Positions 8,073 to 13,977 of a stretch of 20,097 bases of DNA are shown here, in pieces. The stretch lies in contig NZ_BAAAFZ010000103.1 of the NCBI RefSeq assembly GCF_039523795.1, positions 1 to 20,097 of the forward strand, in the 5' to 3' direction. The notes beneath the pieces are model-generated. The model was not told the origin of the DNA and did not search any database. It was given only the letters and a program-made list of their open reading frames with translations. Positions within the stretch are counted from its first letter, which is position 1. The number at the start of each line of letters is the position of its first letter. Source of the stretch: Craurococcus roseus (lineage in GTDB: Bacteria > Pseudomonadota > Alphaproteobacteria > Acetobacterales > Acetobacteraceae). The translations under genes and the position numbers were made by a program.

Positions 8073-8546
8073 TCAGCCCCCCAACAGGCCGGCGACGGTG
8101 GCCCGGATGTCGGGACGCGTCCACAACCAAGCGCCCAGGGCGCCGGCGGCGGCGAGCGCGACCAGGTTGGCCAAGACCAGCGCGGCGAAGCTTGGCGGCG
8201 GCCGCAGGCTGCCGAGGTGGGCGGCGACCGCCTCCTGCCTGATCTGCTCTACGTTGTTGTGGAGGTGCCGGATGCAATAATCGCCCAGGGCCGCGTCCGC
8301 TTCCCGGCGGGCGCGCTCCACCCCGTCCGGCGTCGGCGCGAGGCCCCGCTCGGATGCGATGGCGAAGGCCAGCAGATCGGCGGTCCGATCGACCTCGCTC
8401 CGGCCGCCGCGGAAGGCGGCCAAAGGGACCGGGGCGGTCGGGGCGGCGGCGGGGGGAACGGCGGCGACCGCGTCGACGGGCGGGCCGGCTTCGTCTTCGG
8501 CGCGGGCGGTTCCCGCGCCCGGGAGCAACGTGTCTATCTTGGCCAT
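8073..8546 (-). CDS. Small C-terminally membrane-anchored protein, first gene of the type I secretion operon (unknown function)
   Basis: A 157-residue protein I do not recognise. The ATG at 8546 is preceded at 7 bases by GGAG (8554-8557), which decides this start over a longer in-frame one. Layout: an Ala/Pro-rich, probably disordered N-terminal third (1-45); a charged helical middle (50-110) containing DRTADLLAFAIASERGL and CIRHLHNNVEQIRQEAV; and one hydrophobic span near the C-terminus (~120-142, FAALVLANLVALAAAGALGAW) followed by a short tail. It would sit as a tail-anchored inner-membrane protein with most of the chain in the cytoplasm. Its stop falls inside the spacing between ribosome-binding site and start of the ABC exporter gene, so the two are coupled. 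It might be an exporter accessory or an unusual cargo-side factor, but that is inference from position only. Confidence 0.75.
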   Translation of the reverse strand: MAKIDTLLPGAGTARAEDEAGPPVDAVAAVPPAAAPTAPVPLAAFRGGRSEVDRTADLLAFAIASERGLAPTPDGVERARREADAALGDYCIRHLHNNVEQIRQEAVAAHLGSLRPPPSFAALVLANLVALAAAGALGAWLWTRPDIRATVAGLLGG

Positions 8547-8703
8547 TTCTCGGCTCCGCTCCGGGTTCTCGGACCTCGGGGCGATACCTCCCCTGGATCG
8601 CTTTCCGCCGCTGGGGGGTCCCGGGACAGGCGCGCGGCAGCGGCCCGGCGGGATGCGGCGGGCCATCCGCTGGGGAGGAGCGCTGCCGCCGCTCGGGATT
8701 CCA

Positions 8704-8715
8704 GGCGTATACGCC
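8704..8715. promoter_or_regulatory. Perfect 12-bp palindrome, candidate operator
   Basis: GGCGTATACGCC reads identically on both strands and stands in a G/C-rich stretch about 160 bp upstream of the minus-strand secretion operon start. On the minus strand a TTGCAA (8732-8737) lies 19-20 bases before the central TATAC, so the palindrome could overlap a -10 element, although that spacing is long. The binding protein is unknown. Confidence 0.35.
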
Positions 8716-8809
8716 CTTCCCCACCCATGAATTGCAAGCCCATTCGTCGCGCAACTCCGCTCAATCCGCCGGCAACTCCTCTGGGCCCCAGACTACATCA
8801 AGACCGGCG

Positions 8810-8861
8810 TAGCCTAACCGCAAGGTGTTGTGAAGCGGTTCGAGTTGCGCGGAAAAGGCTA
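8810..8861. repeat. Nested inverted repeat in the intergenic region
   Basis: An outer arm TAGCCT (8810-8815) / AGGCTA (8856-8861) encloses an inner arm AACCGC (8816-8821) / GCGGTT (8835-8840) with a 13-base loop. The 15 bases 8841-8855 form an asymmetric bulge. This could be an operator or an RNA fold upstream of the barrel gene, though the promoter at 8935-8962 would leave it outside that transcript. Confidence 0.3.
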
Positions 8862-8934
8862 GGCGCTCTGTGGCAGCCAGAGCAGCACGCCGCGAAAAGG
8901 GCCACCGGCAAAGGGGCGGTGAGGGGGTTGCGCA

Positions 8935-8962
8935 TTGACCGCCGTTGTCCACCGCGTGATAG
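8935..8962 (+). promoter_or_regulatory. Sigma70-like promoter for the outer-membrane barrel gene
   Basis: TTGACC (8935-8940) and TGATAG (8957-8962) are separated by 16 bp and followed by an A-rich stretch. Transcription would start near 8969, giving a leader of about 25 bases to the ATG at 8994. The match to TTGACA/TATAAT is good on the -35 side and fair on the -10 side, and the position suits the gene. Confidence 0.55.
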
Positions 8963-8993
8963 CAAAACGACTTGGGGCGACAGCGGGTGGACC

Positions 8994-10277
8994 ATGGGGA
9001 AGAAGGTTTGGGGCTGCCTTGCCGCGGCCGTGCTGGCCGGGGGATTGCCGGCGACCGGGGCGCACGCGCAGCCGCAGCAGCGGGATGGCCGACGGCAAAC
9101 GCCGCAGGAGGTGCAGCGGGGCGTCACGGTTGAAACCCGCCAGCGCCCGGATTTCGACCCGTTGGGCGTGCGGTTGGGCGGCTTCAGGCTGGACGGCTTC
9201 TTCGAAGCCGGCGCCGGTTACGACAGCAACGTGTTCGGCCGTGAGAACAACGTCGTCGGCGACGGCTACGCGACCGAGACGGGCAGCGTGGTCCTCGGCA
9301 GCGACTGGACCCGCCACGCCGTCGGCGCGTCGGCCAACGTCGACGCGCGCCAGTTCTTCAAGCAGTCCGACCTGGACTGGACCGACTGGAACATCGGCGG
9401 CTTCGGCCGTTACGATATCGACCAAAGAACGAGCGTCCAGGCGCAATACCGCCACTATCGTGAACACTTGGACGTTTACAACTTCGACGTGCAGCAAGCG
9501 GGCATCTTCCGGCCCGTGCCCTACGACTCGGACGAGTTCCAGGTGTCGGGCAGCACCACGTTGAACCGCCTCGGCTTCACGGCCTTGGGCCTCTACCGGA
9601 CCTACCGGTTCGAGAACGTCGAGATCGGGGAAGGACAGCGGAACACCTCCTCCAACAGCTTCGACACGATGATCGGCGCCTTCGGCACGAGCTACGCCTT
9701 CGCGCCCGGGCGCTTCGTCACCGGCCAGTTGCGGTTGCAGGACATCGCGTACACCGACAGCGCCGTCAGGGACCGTGACAGCTTCAGTTGGGTGGCGCTC
9801 GCTGGCTTCGAATACGACTTCGACGGCGTTTGGGCCGGCCGCATCGGCGTCGGCTGGCAGCAGCGCAACTACAGCGGCGCGCAGTTCAAGACCTTGGAAG
9901 GGCCGGCCCTGGACGGCCGTCTGAGTTGGTCGCCCTCGCAACTCACCACCGTCACCCTCAACGTCGCCCGCACCATCGAGGAGTCGATCCGCCTCGACGC
10001 CGTCAGCTACATACGGACCACCGGCGGCATCCGCGTGGACCACGAATTCCTGCGCAACGTGATCCTGGGCGCCGAACTCCGCGCGGACAGGCGCGAGTAC
10101 GACCGGCCGGACTCGACCGCGACGGACGGCGTCGTCCAGTTGAACGGCCGGTGGCTGATCAACCGGAGCGTCTCGCTCGTCGGCAGCTACGCTTACAACC
10201 GCCGCATTGAGGCGACGGGGGGGGCCTTCGAGTTCGACCGCAACCTGGTCCAGGTGCGCCTGCGGGTTGCCCTCTGA
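8994..10277 (+). CDS. Outer-membrane beta-barrel protein of polysaccharide locus
   Basis: A 427-residue exported protein. A clear Sec signal peptide (MGKKVWGCLAAAVLAGGLPATGAHA) would be cut after residue 25 (AHA|Q). A short Gln/Arg-rich linker follows. The rest is a run of alternating hydrophobic/polar strands rich in aromatic residues, e.g. DGFFEAGAGYDSNVFGREN, HAVGASANVDARQFF, TSVQAQYRHYREHLD, SWVALAGFEYDF and RIGVGWQQRNYSGAQF. It finishes on a strand, ...NLVQVRLRVAL, close to the aromatic/hydrophobic C-terminal signature used by BAM. This pattern matches outer-membrane beta-barrel proteins often found in exopolysaccharide clusters of Proteobacteria; 14-18 strands is an estimate. It may act in polysaccharide passage or anchoring, which is inference from context. 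The start has a GGGTGG stretch just upstream. The next glycosyltransferase gene overlaps its 3' end. Confidence 0.85.
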   Translation: MGKKVWGCLAAAVLAGGLPATGAHAQPQQRDGRRQTPQEVQRGVTVETRQRPDFDPLGVRLGGFRLDGFFEAGAGYDSNVFGRENNVVGDGYATETGSVVLGSDWTRHAVGASANVDARQFFKQSDLDWTDWNIGGFGRYDIDQRTSVQAQYRHYREHLDVYNFDVQQAGIFRPVPYDSDEFQVSGSTTLNRLGFTALGLYRTYRFENVEIGEGQRNTSSNSFDTMIGAFGTSYAFAPGRFVTGQLRLQDIAYTDSAVRDRDSFSWVALAGFEYDFDGVWAGRIGVGWQQRNYSGAQFKTLEGPALDGRLSWSPSQLTTVTLNVARTIEESIRLDAVSYIRTTGGIRVDHEFLRNVILGAELRADRREYDRPDSTATDGVVQLNGRWLINRSVSLVGSYAYNRRIEATGGAFEFDRNLVQVRLRVAL

Positions 10278-11040
10278 CCTAGCCGCTGGCCCGGCGGCGG
10301 TCCGCCTCCTCGGGGTGGATTTCGCCGGGCTCCGGCCGGACGAGGTGGTCGAGCGGCTGGCGGCGCGGCCGGCGTCGGAGCCCTTCACGTACGCCGTCAC
10401 GCCCAACGCCGACCACCTGATCCGCCTCTCGTCCCGGCCGGACCTCCGGCCGTTGTACGAAGCGGCTGCGCTCCGGCTGCTCGACAGCCGGGTCGTCGCG
10501 CGGCTGGCCGGCCTGTTCGGCCTCCACGCGCCGCCGGTGGTGACGGGCAGCGACCTCACCGCGGCGCTCTTCGACCGCGTTGTGAAGCCGGACGACGCGG
10601 TGGCCGTGCTCGGCGGTTCGGAGGAGGTCGCCGCCGCCCTTGCCGCCCGCTACCGCTTGGCGCGCCTCGCCCACCACAACCCGCCGATGGGCTTCGACCG
10701 CGACCCGGCGGCGCTGGAGGCGGCGCTGCGGTTCGTGGAGGCCCGCCCGGCCCGCTTCGTCTTCCTCGCGGTGGGCTCGCCGCGGCAGGAGATCGTGGCC
10801 GAGGCCCTGGTACGACGGGGGAAGGCCACCGGCGTCGGCCTCTGCATCGGCGCGAGCCTCCTCTTCCTCGCCGGGGTCGAGCGCCGCGCGCCCCGGCCGG
10901 TCCAACGGGCGGGGCTGGAATGGGCTTGGCGGCTGGCGGGCGACCCGAAGCGCTTGGCGCGGCGCTACCTCGTGGACAGCCCGCGCATCGTCCAACTGCT
11001 CTGGCGGGAAGCCCGGCGCGAGCGCCGCGGCGGCGCCTGA
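10267..11040 (+). CDS. WecG/TagA/CpsF-family glycosyltransferase (GT26)
   Basis: A 257-residue enzyme of the family that adds N-acetylmannosamine-type or glucose residues to lipid-linked intermediates at the cytoplasmic membrane face. Family blocks: VRLLGVDFAG (12-21), TYAVTPNADHLIRLS (41-55), LLDSRVVARLAGLFGL (71-86), where D73 occupies the catalytic Asp position, VVTGSDLTAALF (91-102), FLAVGSPRQEIVA (166-178) and a C-terminal Arg-rich tail RAGLEWAWRLAGDPKRLARRY. The DS after L72 replaces the DG common in the family's founding members. The TTG at 10267, overlapping the barrel gene by 11 bases, is preferred because the next candidate (GTG at 10315) would cut through the first conserved strand. 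The overlap implies co-transcription with the barrel gene. Donor sugar is unknown. Confidence 0.88.
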   Translation: MPSDLAAGPAAVRLLGVDFAGLRPDEVVERLAARPASEPFTYAVTPNADHLIRLSSRPDLRPLYEAAALRLLDSRVVARLAGLFGLHAPPVVTGSDLTAALFDRVVKPDDAVAVLGGSEEVAAALAARYRLARLAHHNPPMGFDRDPAALEAALRFVEARPARFVFLAVGSPRQEIVAEALVRRGKATGVGLCIGASLLFLAGVERRAPRPVQRAGLEWAWRLAGDPKRLARRYLVDSPRIVQLLWREARRERRGGA

Positions 11041-11089
11041 CCCACGGAAGGCGCTCCCCGACAGGTGCGCTTGCGCCGCGCGACGGTGT

Positions 11090-11102
11090 GTTATGTAATA
11101 AC
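11090..11102. promoter_or_regulatory. Zur-like operator (13-bp palindrome) at the zinc-uptake operon promoter
   Basis: GTTAT-GTA-ATAAC is a perfect inverted repeat with a 3-bp centre, very A/T-rich in a sequence that is otherwise about 75% GC. It resembles Fur-superfamily zinc-regulator (Zur) boxes of Alphaproteobacteria and lies immediately ahead of a znuC/znuB-type operon, as expected for a zinc-repressed promoter. A possible -10 (TATGTA, 11092-11097) falls inside it, with a weak TTGCGC -35 at 11071-11076. Only 3 bp separate it from the first ATG. Confidence 0.6.
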
Positions 11103-11105
11103 GTC

Positions 11106-11228
11106 ATGCGGCCTTGGTTCACCGATCCCCTGGCTCTCGGCTCCGGTGCCGGCGCCCGGCTGGCGCTCGCGGCGCTGGTTTCGGCGCTGGTCTGGGCCGG
11201 AGTCGCTTGGGCGATGCTGGCGCCGTGA
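11106..11228 (+). CDS. 40-residue single-span membrane protein, first ORF of the zinc-type ABC operon
   Basis: A very short ORF: MRPWFTDPLALGSG, then one hydrophobic span (about residues 18-38, LALAALVSALVWAGVAWAML) and stop. It has no metal-binding His or Cys, so it is not CbtB-like. Evidence that it is translated: its TGA overlaps the GTG start of the ABC ATPase in a GTGA junction, the same arrangement used at the next junction, and the ORF begins right after the Zur-like box. There is no room for a normal ribosome-binding site between box and ATG, so the message may be leaderless or nearly so. I do not recognise a family. It may aid the transporter or only couple translation. It is too short for homology to be argued by eye. 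Confidence 0.55.
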   Translation: MRPWFTDPLALGSGAGARLALAALVSALVWAGVAWAMLAP

Positions 11229-11989
11229 GCCCCGCCGGAATTACCCTCGCGGACCTCACGGTGTGCCACGGGCGGCGGCCTGCCGTGCACCACCTGTCCG
11301 GGCGGTTCGCGCCGGGGAGCCTCACCGCCGTCGTGGGGCCGAACGGCGCCGGGAAGTCCACCTTGCTGCGGGCCCTTGCCGGCTTGCACCCCGCCCAGTC
11401 CGGCCGCATCGAGGGCGCGGGGCGCGTCGCCTTGCTGCCGCAGCAATCCTCCATCGACCGGGGCTTCCCGCTGTCCTGCCTCGACACCGTGCTGTTCGGC
11501 CTTTGGGCGGAAGCGGGCCCGTTCCGCGCCATCCCGCGGGCCGCGCGGGCGCGGGCCGAAGCGGCCCTGGACGCGGTGGGCCTCCGCGGCTTCGAGCGCC
11601 GGCCCGTGGGCAGCGTGTCCTCCGGCCAGTTCCAGCGCGTGCTCTTCGCGCGGCTGCTGCTGCAGGACGCGCCGGTGGTGCTGCTGGACGAGCCCTTCAA
11701 CGCCGTGGACGCCCGCACGGCGGCCGACCTGCTTGCGATGGTGCGCCGGTGGCACGGGGAAGGCCGCACCGTGATCGCGGTGCTGCACGACATGGACTTG
11801 GTGCGGGACGCCTTCCCCGAATCGCTCCTGCTCGCCCGGGATTGCCTCGGCTGGGGACGGACGGCGGAGGTGCTGACGGCCGCCAACCTCCTGCGCGCGC
11901 GGTCCATGGCCGAGGACTGGGCCGCCGGCGCCGGCGAGTGCGGGCGCGGGCGGGCCGCCATCGACGCCGCCGCCGCGACCGCGGCGTGA
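11225..11989 (+). CDS. znuC: Zinc/manganese-type ABC transporter ATP-binding protein (ZnuC-like)
   Basis: A 254-residue cytoplasmic ATPase that would drive metal import with the ABC-3 permease encoded two genes on. Motifs: Walker A GPNGAGKST (38-46), the Q-loop in LLPQQSS (70-76), a signature written SVSSGQFQR (130-138) as in many metal-type ATPases, Walker B VVLLDEPF (151-158) with Glu156, and switch His188 in VLHDMDL. The GTG at 11225 is chosen because it overlaps the stop of the 40-codon ORF and starts just before the first strand (AGITLADLTVCHG). The longer in-frame extension is Arg/Gly shadow sequence. It ends with an Ala-rich tail overlapping the acetyltransferase start (GTGA). The Zur-like box upstream favours zinc over manganese or iron. 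The znuC name is by family and context. Confidence 0.85.
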   Translation: MSPAGITLADLTVCHGRRPAVHHLSGRFAPGSLTAVVGPNGAGKSTLLRALAGLHPAQSGRIEGAGRVALLPQQSSIDRGFPLSCLDTVLFGLWAEAGPFRAIPRAARARAEAALDAVGLRGFERRPVGSVSSGQFQRVLFARLLLQDAPVVLLDEPFNAVDARTAADLLAMVRRWHGEGRTVIAVLHDMDLVRDAFPESLLLARDCLGWGRTAEVLTAANLLRARSMAEDWAAGAGECGRGRAAIDAAAATAA

Positions 11990-12528
11990 CCCTCACCACG
12001 GCGCGGCTGGTGCTGCGCCCCTTCGCGGCGTCCGACGTCGACGCCTACGCCGCCATCCGCGCCAGGCCGGAGGTCGTCTCCATGCTCCCGGACGGCGCCG
12101 AAGCGGCGGCGCGCGCGAGGGCGGACGCCGAGCGGCCGGTGTCGGTCTGGGCCGGCGCCCCGCCCGGCGCGGCCCCCTGGGCGGTGGAGGCGCGGGGAGA
12201 CGGCCGGCTGCTCGGCCACTTCGGGCTCCGGCCCTTGCCCGAACTGGGCGGCGAAACCGAACTCCTCTACATGCTGGACAGCGGCGTGCGGGGCAGGGGC
12301 CTCGCCACCGAGGGCGGCTTGGCGGCGTTGGGCGCGGCGTTCGGGGCGCTCGGCTTGCGGCGCGTCATCGCGCCGGCGCGGCCGGAGAACGCGGCGTCGC
12401 TCGCGGTGATGCGCAAGCTCGGAATGCGGCGCGAGGCCGAGGTGCATGTGTTCGGCGTGCGGGCGGTCCGCTGCGCCGCGCACGCCGCTCCGCCGGAGGG
12501 GGGCGCCGGCGCTTGCACGACCTGCTGA
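11986..12528 (+). CDS. GNAT-family N-acetyltransferase (RimJ/RimL-like)
   Basis: A 180-residue GCN5-related acetyltransferase. The N-terminus TARLVLRPFAASDVDAYAAI is typical of the RimJ/RimL-like branch. The acetyl-CoA pyrophosphate loop VRGRGLATEG (101-110) follows a beta-4 strand (TELLYMLDS), and the C-terminal core IAPARPENAASLAVMRKLGM is standard. Residues ~160-180 are a Cys/Ala/Gly-rich tail of little character, probably shaped by the overlap with the permease gene. The GTG start overlaps the ATPase stop by GTGA, and the permease start lies 16 bases inside its 3' end, so it is locked in the operon. The substrate could be a small molecule, such as an amino group on a metallophore or antibiotic, or a protein N-terminus. 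Nothing visible decides this, and a GNAT between the ATPase and permease genes is not a usual arrangement. Confidence 0.87.
   Translation: MTLTTARLVLRPFAASDVDAYAAIRARPEVVSMLPDGAEAAARARADAERPVSVWAGAPPGAAPWAVEARGDGRLLGHFGLRPLPELGGETELLYMLDSGVRGRGLATEGGLAALGAAFGALGLRRVIAPARPENAASLAVMRKLGMRREAEVHVFGVRAVRCAAHAAPPEGGAGACTTC
12495..12503 (+). promoter_or_regulatory. Ribosome-binding site that sets the TTG start of the ZnuB-like gene
   Basis: GGAGGGGGG lies 9 bases upstream of the TTG at 12513, inside the end of the acetyltransferase gene. It is one of the stronger Shine-Dalgarno stretches in the window and supports this non-ATG start. Confidence 0.6.
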
Positions 12529-13385
12529 TCGGGCCGTTCGTCGAGTTCGGCTTCCTGCGGCGCGCGCTGGTCGGGTGCCTCGCCGTGTCCACGGCGGCGC
12601 CGGTGCTGGGCCTGTTCCTGATGCTGCGGCGGATGAGCCTCACCGCGGACGTGATGGCGCACGGCATCCTGCCCGGCGTCGCGGGCGGTTTCCTCCTGGC
12701 CGGCCTGTCCGTGCCGGCGCTGGCCGCCGGCGGGCTCCTGGCCGGCCTGGCCGTGGCGGTGGGCGCCGGGGCCCTGTCGCGCGCGACCGGCGGGCGGGAG
12801 GACGCGGCGCTCGCAGCGCTCTACCTCGTCGCGCTGGCGCTGGGCGTGGCGCTGGTGTCCTGGCGCGGCGGCGCGGTGGAGCTGACGCAGCTCCTCTTCG
12901 GCAGCGCGCTCGGCGTGGACGACGCCGCGCTGCTGCTGATGGCCGGCACCGCGACCCTGACGCTCGGCGCGCTGGCCCTGGCGTGGCGCCCCTTGGTCCT
13001 GGAGTGCTTCGACCCCGACTTCGCCGCTGCCGTGGGCGCGCACGGCGCCAGGTGGCACCTCGGCTTCCTGGCGCTGGTGGTGCTCAACCTGATGGCCGCT
13101 TTCCAGGCGCTCGGCACCCTGATGGCGGTCGGCCTCATGATGCTGCCGGCCATCGCGGCGCGCCATTGGGCGCGCGGGGTGGGCGGCATGGCCTACGCCG
13201 CTTGCGGCATCGCCGCCGGTTCTTCCGTGGCGGGGCTGCTCCTGTCCTTCCACGCCGACCTGCCGACCGGGCCGGCGGTGGTGCTGTGCGCGGGCCTCGC
13301 CTGGGCGGTGTCCGTGCTGGCGGGGCCCGCCGACAGCCTCGCCGCGCGATTGCTGCGGCGGCGGCGGCCGCACCTGGCCGGGTGA
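12513..13385 (+). CDS. znuB: ABC-3 family metal permease (ZnuB-like)
   Basis: A 290-residue integral membrane protein with about eight hydrophobic segments, the permease half of a zinc/manganese-type importer. Family features: an early block LGLFLMLRRMSLTADVMAHGILPGVAGGF, with the invariant-looking H near residue 50 in the S-x-x-x-x-x-x-A-H-x-x-L/x-P-G pattern; a mid block GREDAALAALYLVALALGVALVS; the cytoplasmic ATPase-contact region LVLECFDPDFAAAVG; and a late block GTLMAVGLMMLPAIAARHWA. Start is a TTG with a strong upstream GGAGGGGGG. It is the last gene of the operon before a convergent two-component system. No periplasmic zinc-binding protein gene is adjacent, so ZnuA must be encoded elsewhere or replaced. 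Confidence 0.88.
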   Translation: MHDLLIGPFVEFGFLRRALVGCLAVSTAAPVLGLFLMLRRMSLTADVMAHGILPGVAGGFLLAGLSVPALAAGGLLAGLAVAVGAGALSRATGGREDAALAALYLVALALGVALVSWRGGAVELTQLLFGSALGVDDAALLLMAGTATLTLGALALAWRPLVLECFDPDFAAAVGAHGARWHLGFLALVVLNLMAAFQALGTLMAVGLMMLPAIAARHWARGVGGMAYAACGIAAGSSVAGLLLSFHADLPTGPAVVLCAGLAWAVSVLAGPADSLAARLLRRRRPHLAG

Positions 13386-13410
13386 GCCGGGCGGCGCCGG
13401 ACGCCGGGAG

Positions 13411-13427
13411 GGCGGCTGCCTGCCGCC
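13411..13427. terminator. Short GC hairpin between convergent operons
   Basis: GGCGGC (13411-13416), loop TGCCT, GCCGCC (13422-13427). It lies 25 bases after the permease stop and 4 bases after the receiver stop of the opposing gene, in a 46-bp convergent gap. There is no T-run, so intrinsic termination would be weak; it is offered only as a candidate. Confidence 0.3.
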
Positions 13428-13431
13428 GCCT

Positions 13432-13977
13432 TCAGGCCCGGTAGATGTGCAGCCCGCCCGGCAAGCGGCCCGCCGGGGCGGGGCCGCCCCGGGTCAACCG
13501 CTCCGCCACCGCCACCGCGGCCAGCAACTGGCGCTCGTCGAAGGGCTTGTGCAAGCAGCCGACCGCGCTGGCGACCGCGCTGCCCTCCTCGGCCGGGCAA
13601 TTCCCGGTGACGAAGAGCACGGGGATGCCAAGCGCGGAAAAGTCGGCGGCGAGGTCGAGCCCGCTGTCGCCGCCGGACAAGCGCATGTCCACCAAGGCGA
13701 GATCAGGCCGCTCGGCGCGCGCCAGGGCCATCGCGCCGGCGCGGTCAGGGGCCGTTCCCACCACTTCGTGCCCGGCGCCGGTCAGGAAGGTCTCGATCTC
13801 CAACGCGACCAAGCCTTCGTCCTCGACCACCAGGATGCGGCACGCGCGGGATGCCGACCGCGCCTCCCCCCGCTCCGCGTCGGCGGGGGTCGAGTGGGCC
13901 CGGGAAGGCGTCGCCCACCCGCCGATCGGGGCGGCACCGCTTCCGGTGGCCGTTCTCATCATGCTGCGTCCTGTCAT
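13432..13977 (-). CDS. Single-domain response regulator (CheY-like receiver)
   Basis: A 181-residue protein with one receiver domain (~46-160) and no output domain. Phosphorylation landmarks: acidic pocket E52-D53 in RILVVEDEGLVALEIE, phosphoacceptor D97 in LALVDMRLSGGDSGLDLA, switch T124 in VLFVTGN and K144 in CLHKPFDERQL. The first ~45 residues are Ala/Arg/Ser-rich and probably disordered, and the last 20 are Gly/Pro-rich. The ATG at 13977 overlaps the kinase stop (ATGA); two further ATGs at 13962/13959 are possible starts. Partnered with the adjacent PAS kinase, it would carry a phosphate signal to a protein target or act in a phosphorelay. Many HisKA_2-type kinases in Alphaproteobacteria pair with such stand-alone receivers. 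The target is not visible. Confidence 0.9.
   Translation of the reverse strand: MTGRSMMRTATGSGAAPIGGWATPSRAHSTPADAERGEARSASRACRILVVEDEGLVALEIETFLTGAGHEVVGTAPDRAGAMALARAERPDLALVDMRLSGGDSGLDLAADFSALGIPVLFVTGNCPAEEGSAVASAVGCLHKPFDERQLLAAVAVAERLTRGGPAPAGRLPGGLHIYRA

Larger units (their letters stand above)
8547..8993. other. 447-bp intergenic region between the divergent secretion operon and the outer-membrane barrel gene
   Basis: No convincing gene is present. It is somewhat richer in A/T than its surroundings on the right side. It holds a 12-bp perfect palindrome (8704-8715), a TCTGGG-C-CCCAGA inverted repeat (8780-8792), a nested inverted repeat (8810-8861) and a sigma70-like promoter facing right (8935-8962). 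A long region of this sort between divergent operons usually carries regulation of both, but no regulator is identifiable. Confidence 0.6.

Noticed and set aside
8816..8840. AACCGC/GCGGTT repeat as an intrinsic terminator or riboswitch
   Set aside because: The loop is long, no T-run follows, no gene ends nearby, and it lies upstream of the probable barrel-gene promoter. Kept only as a repeat.
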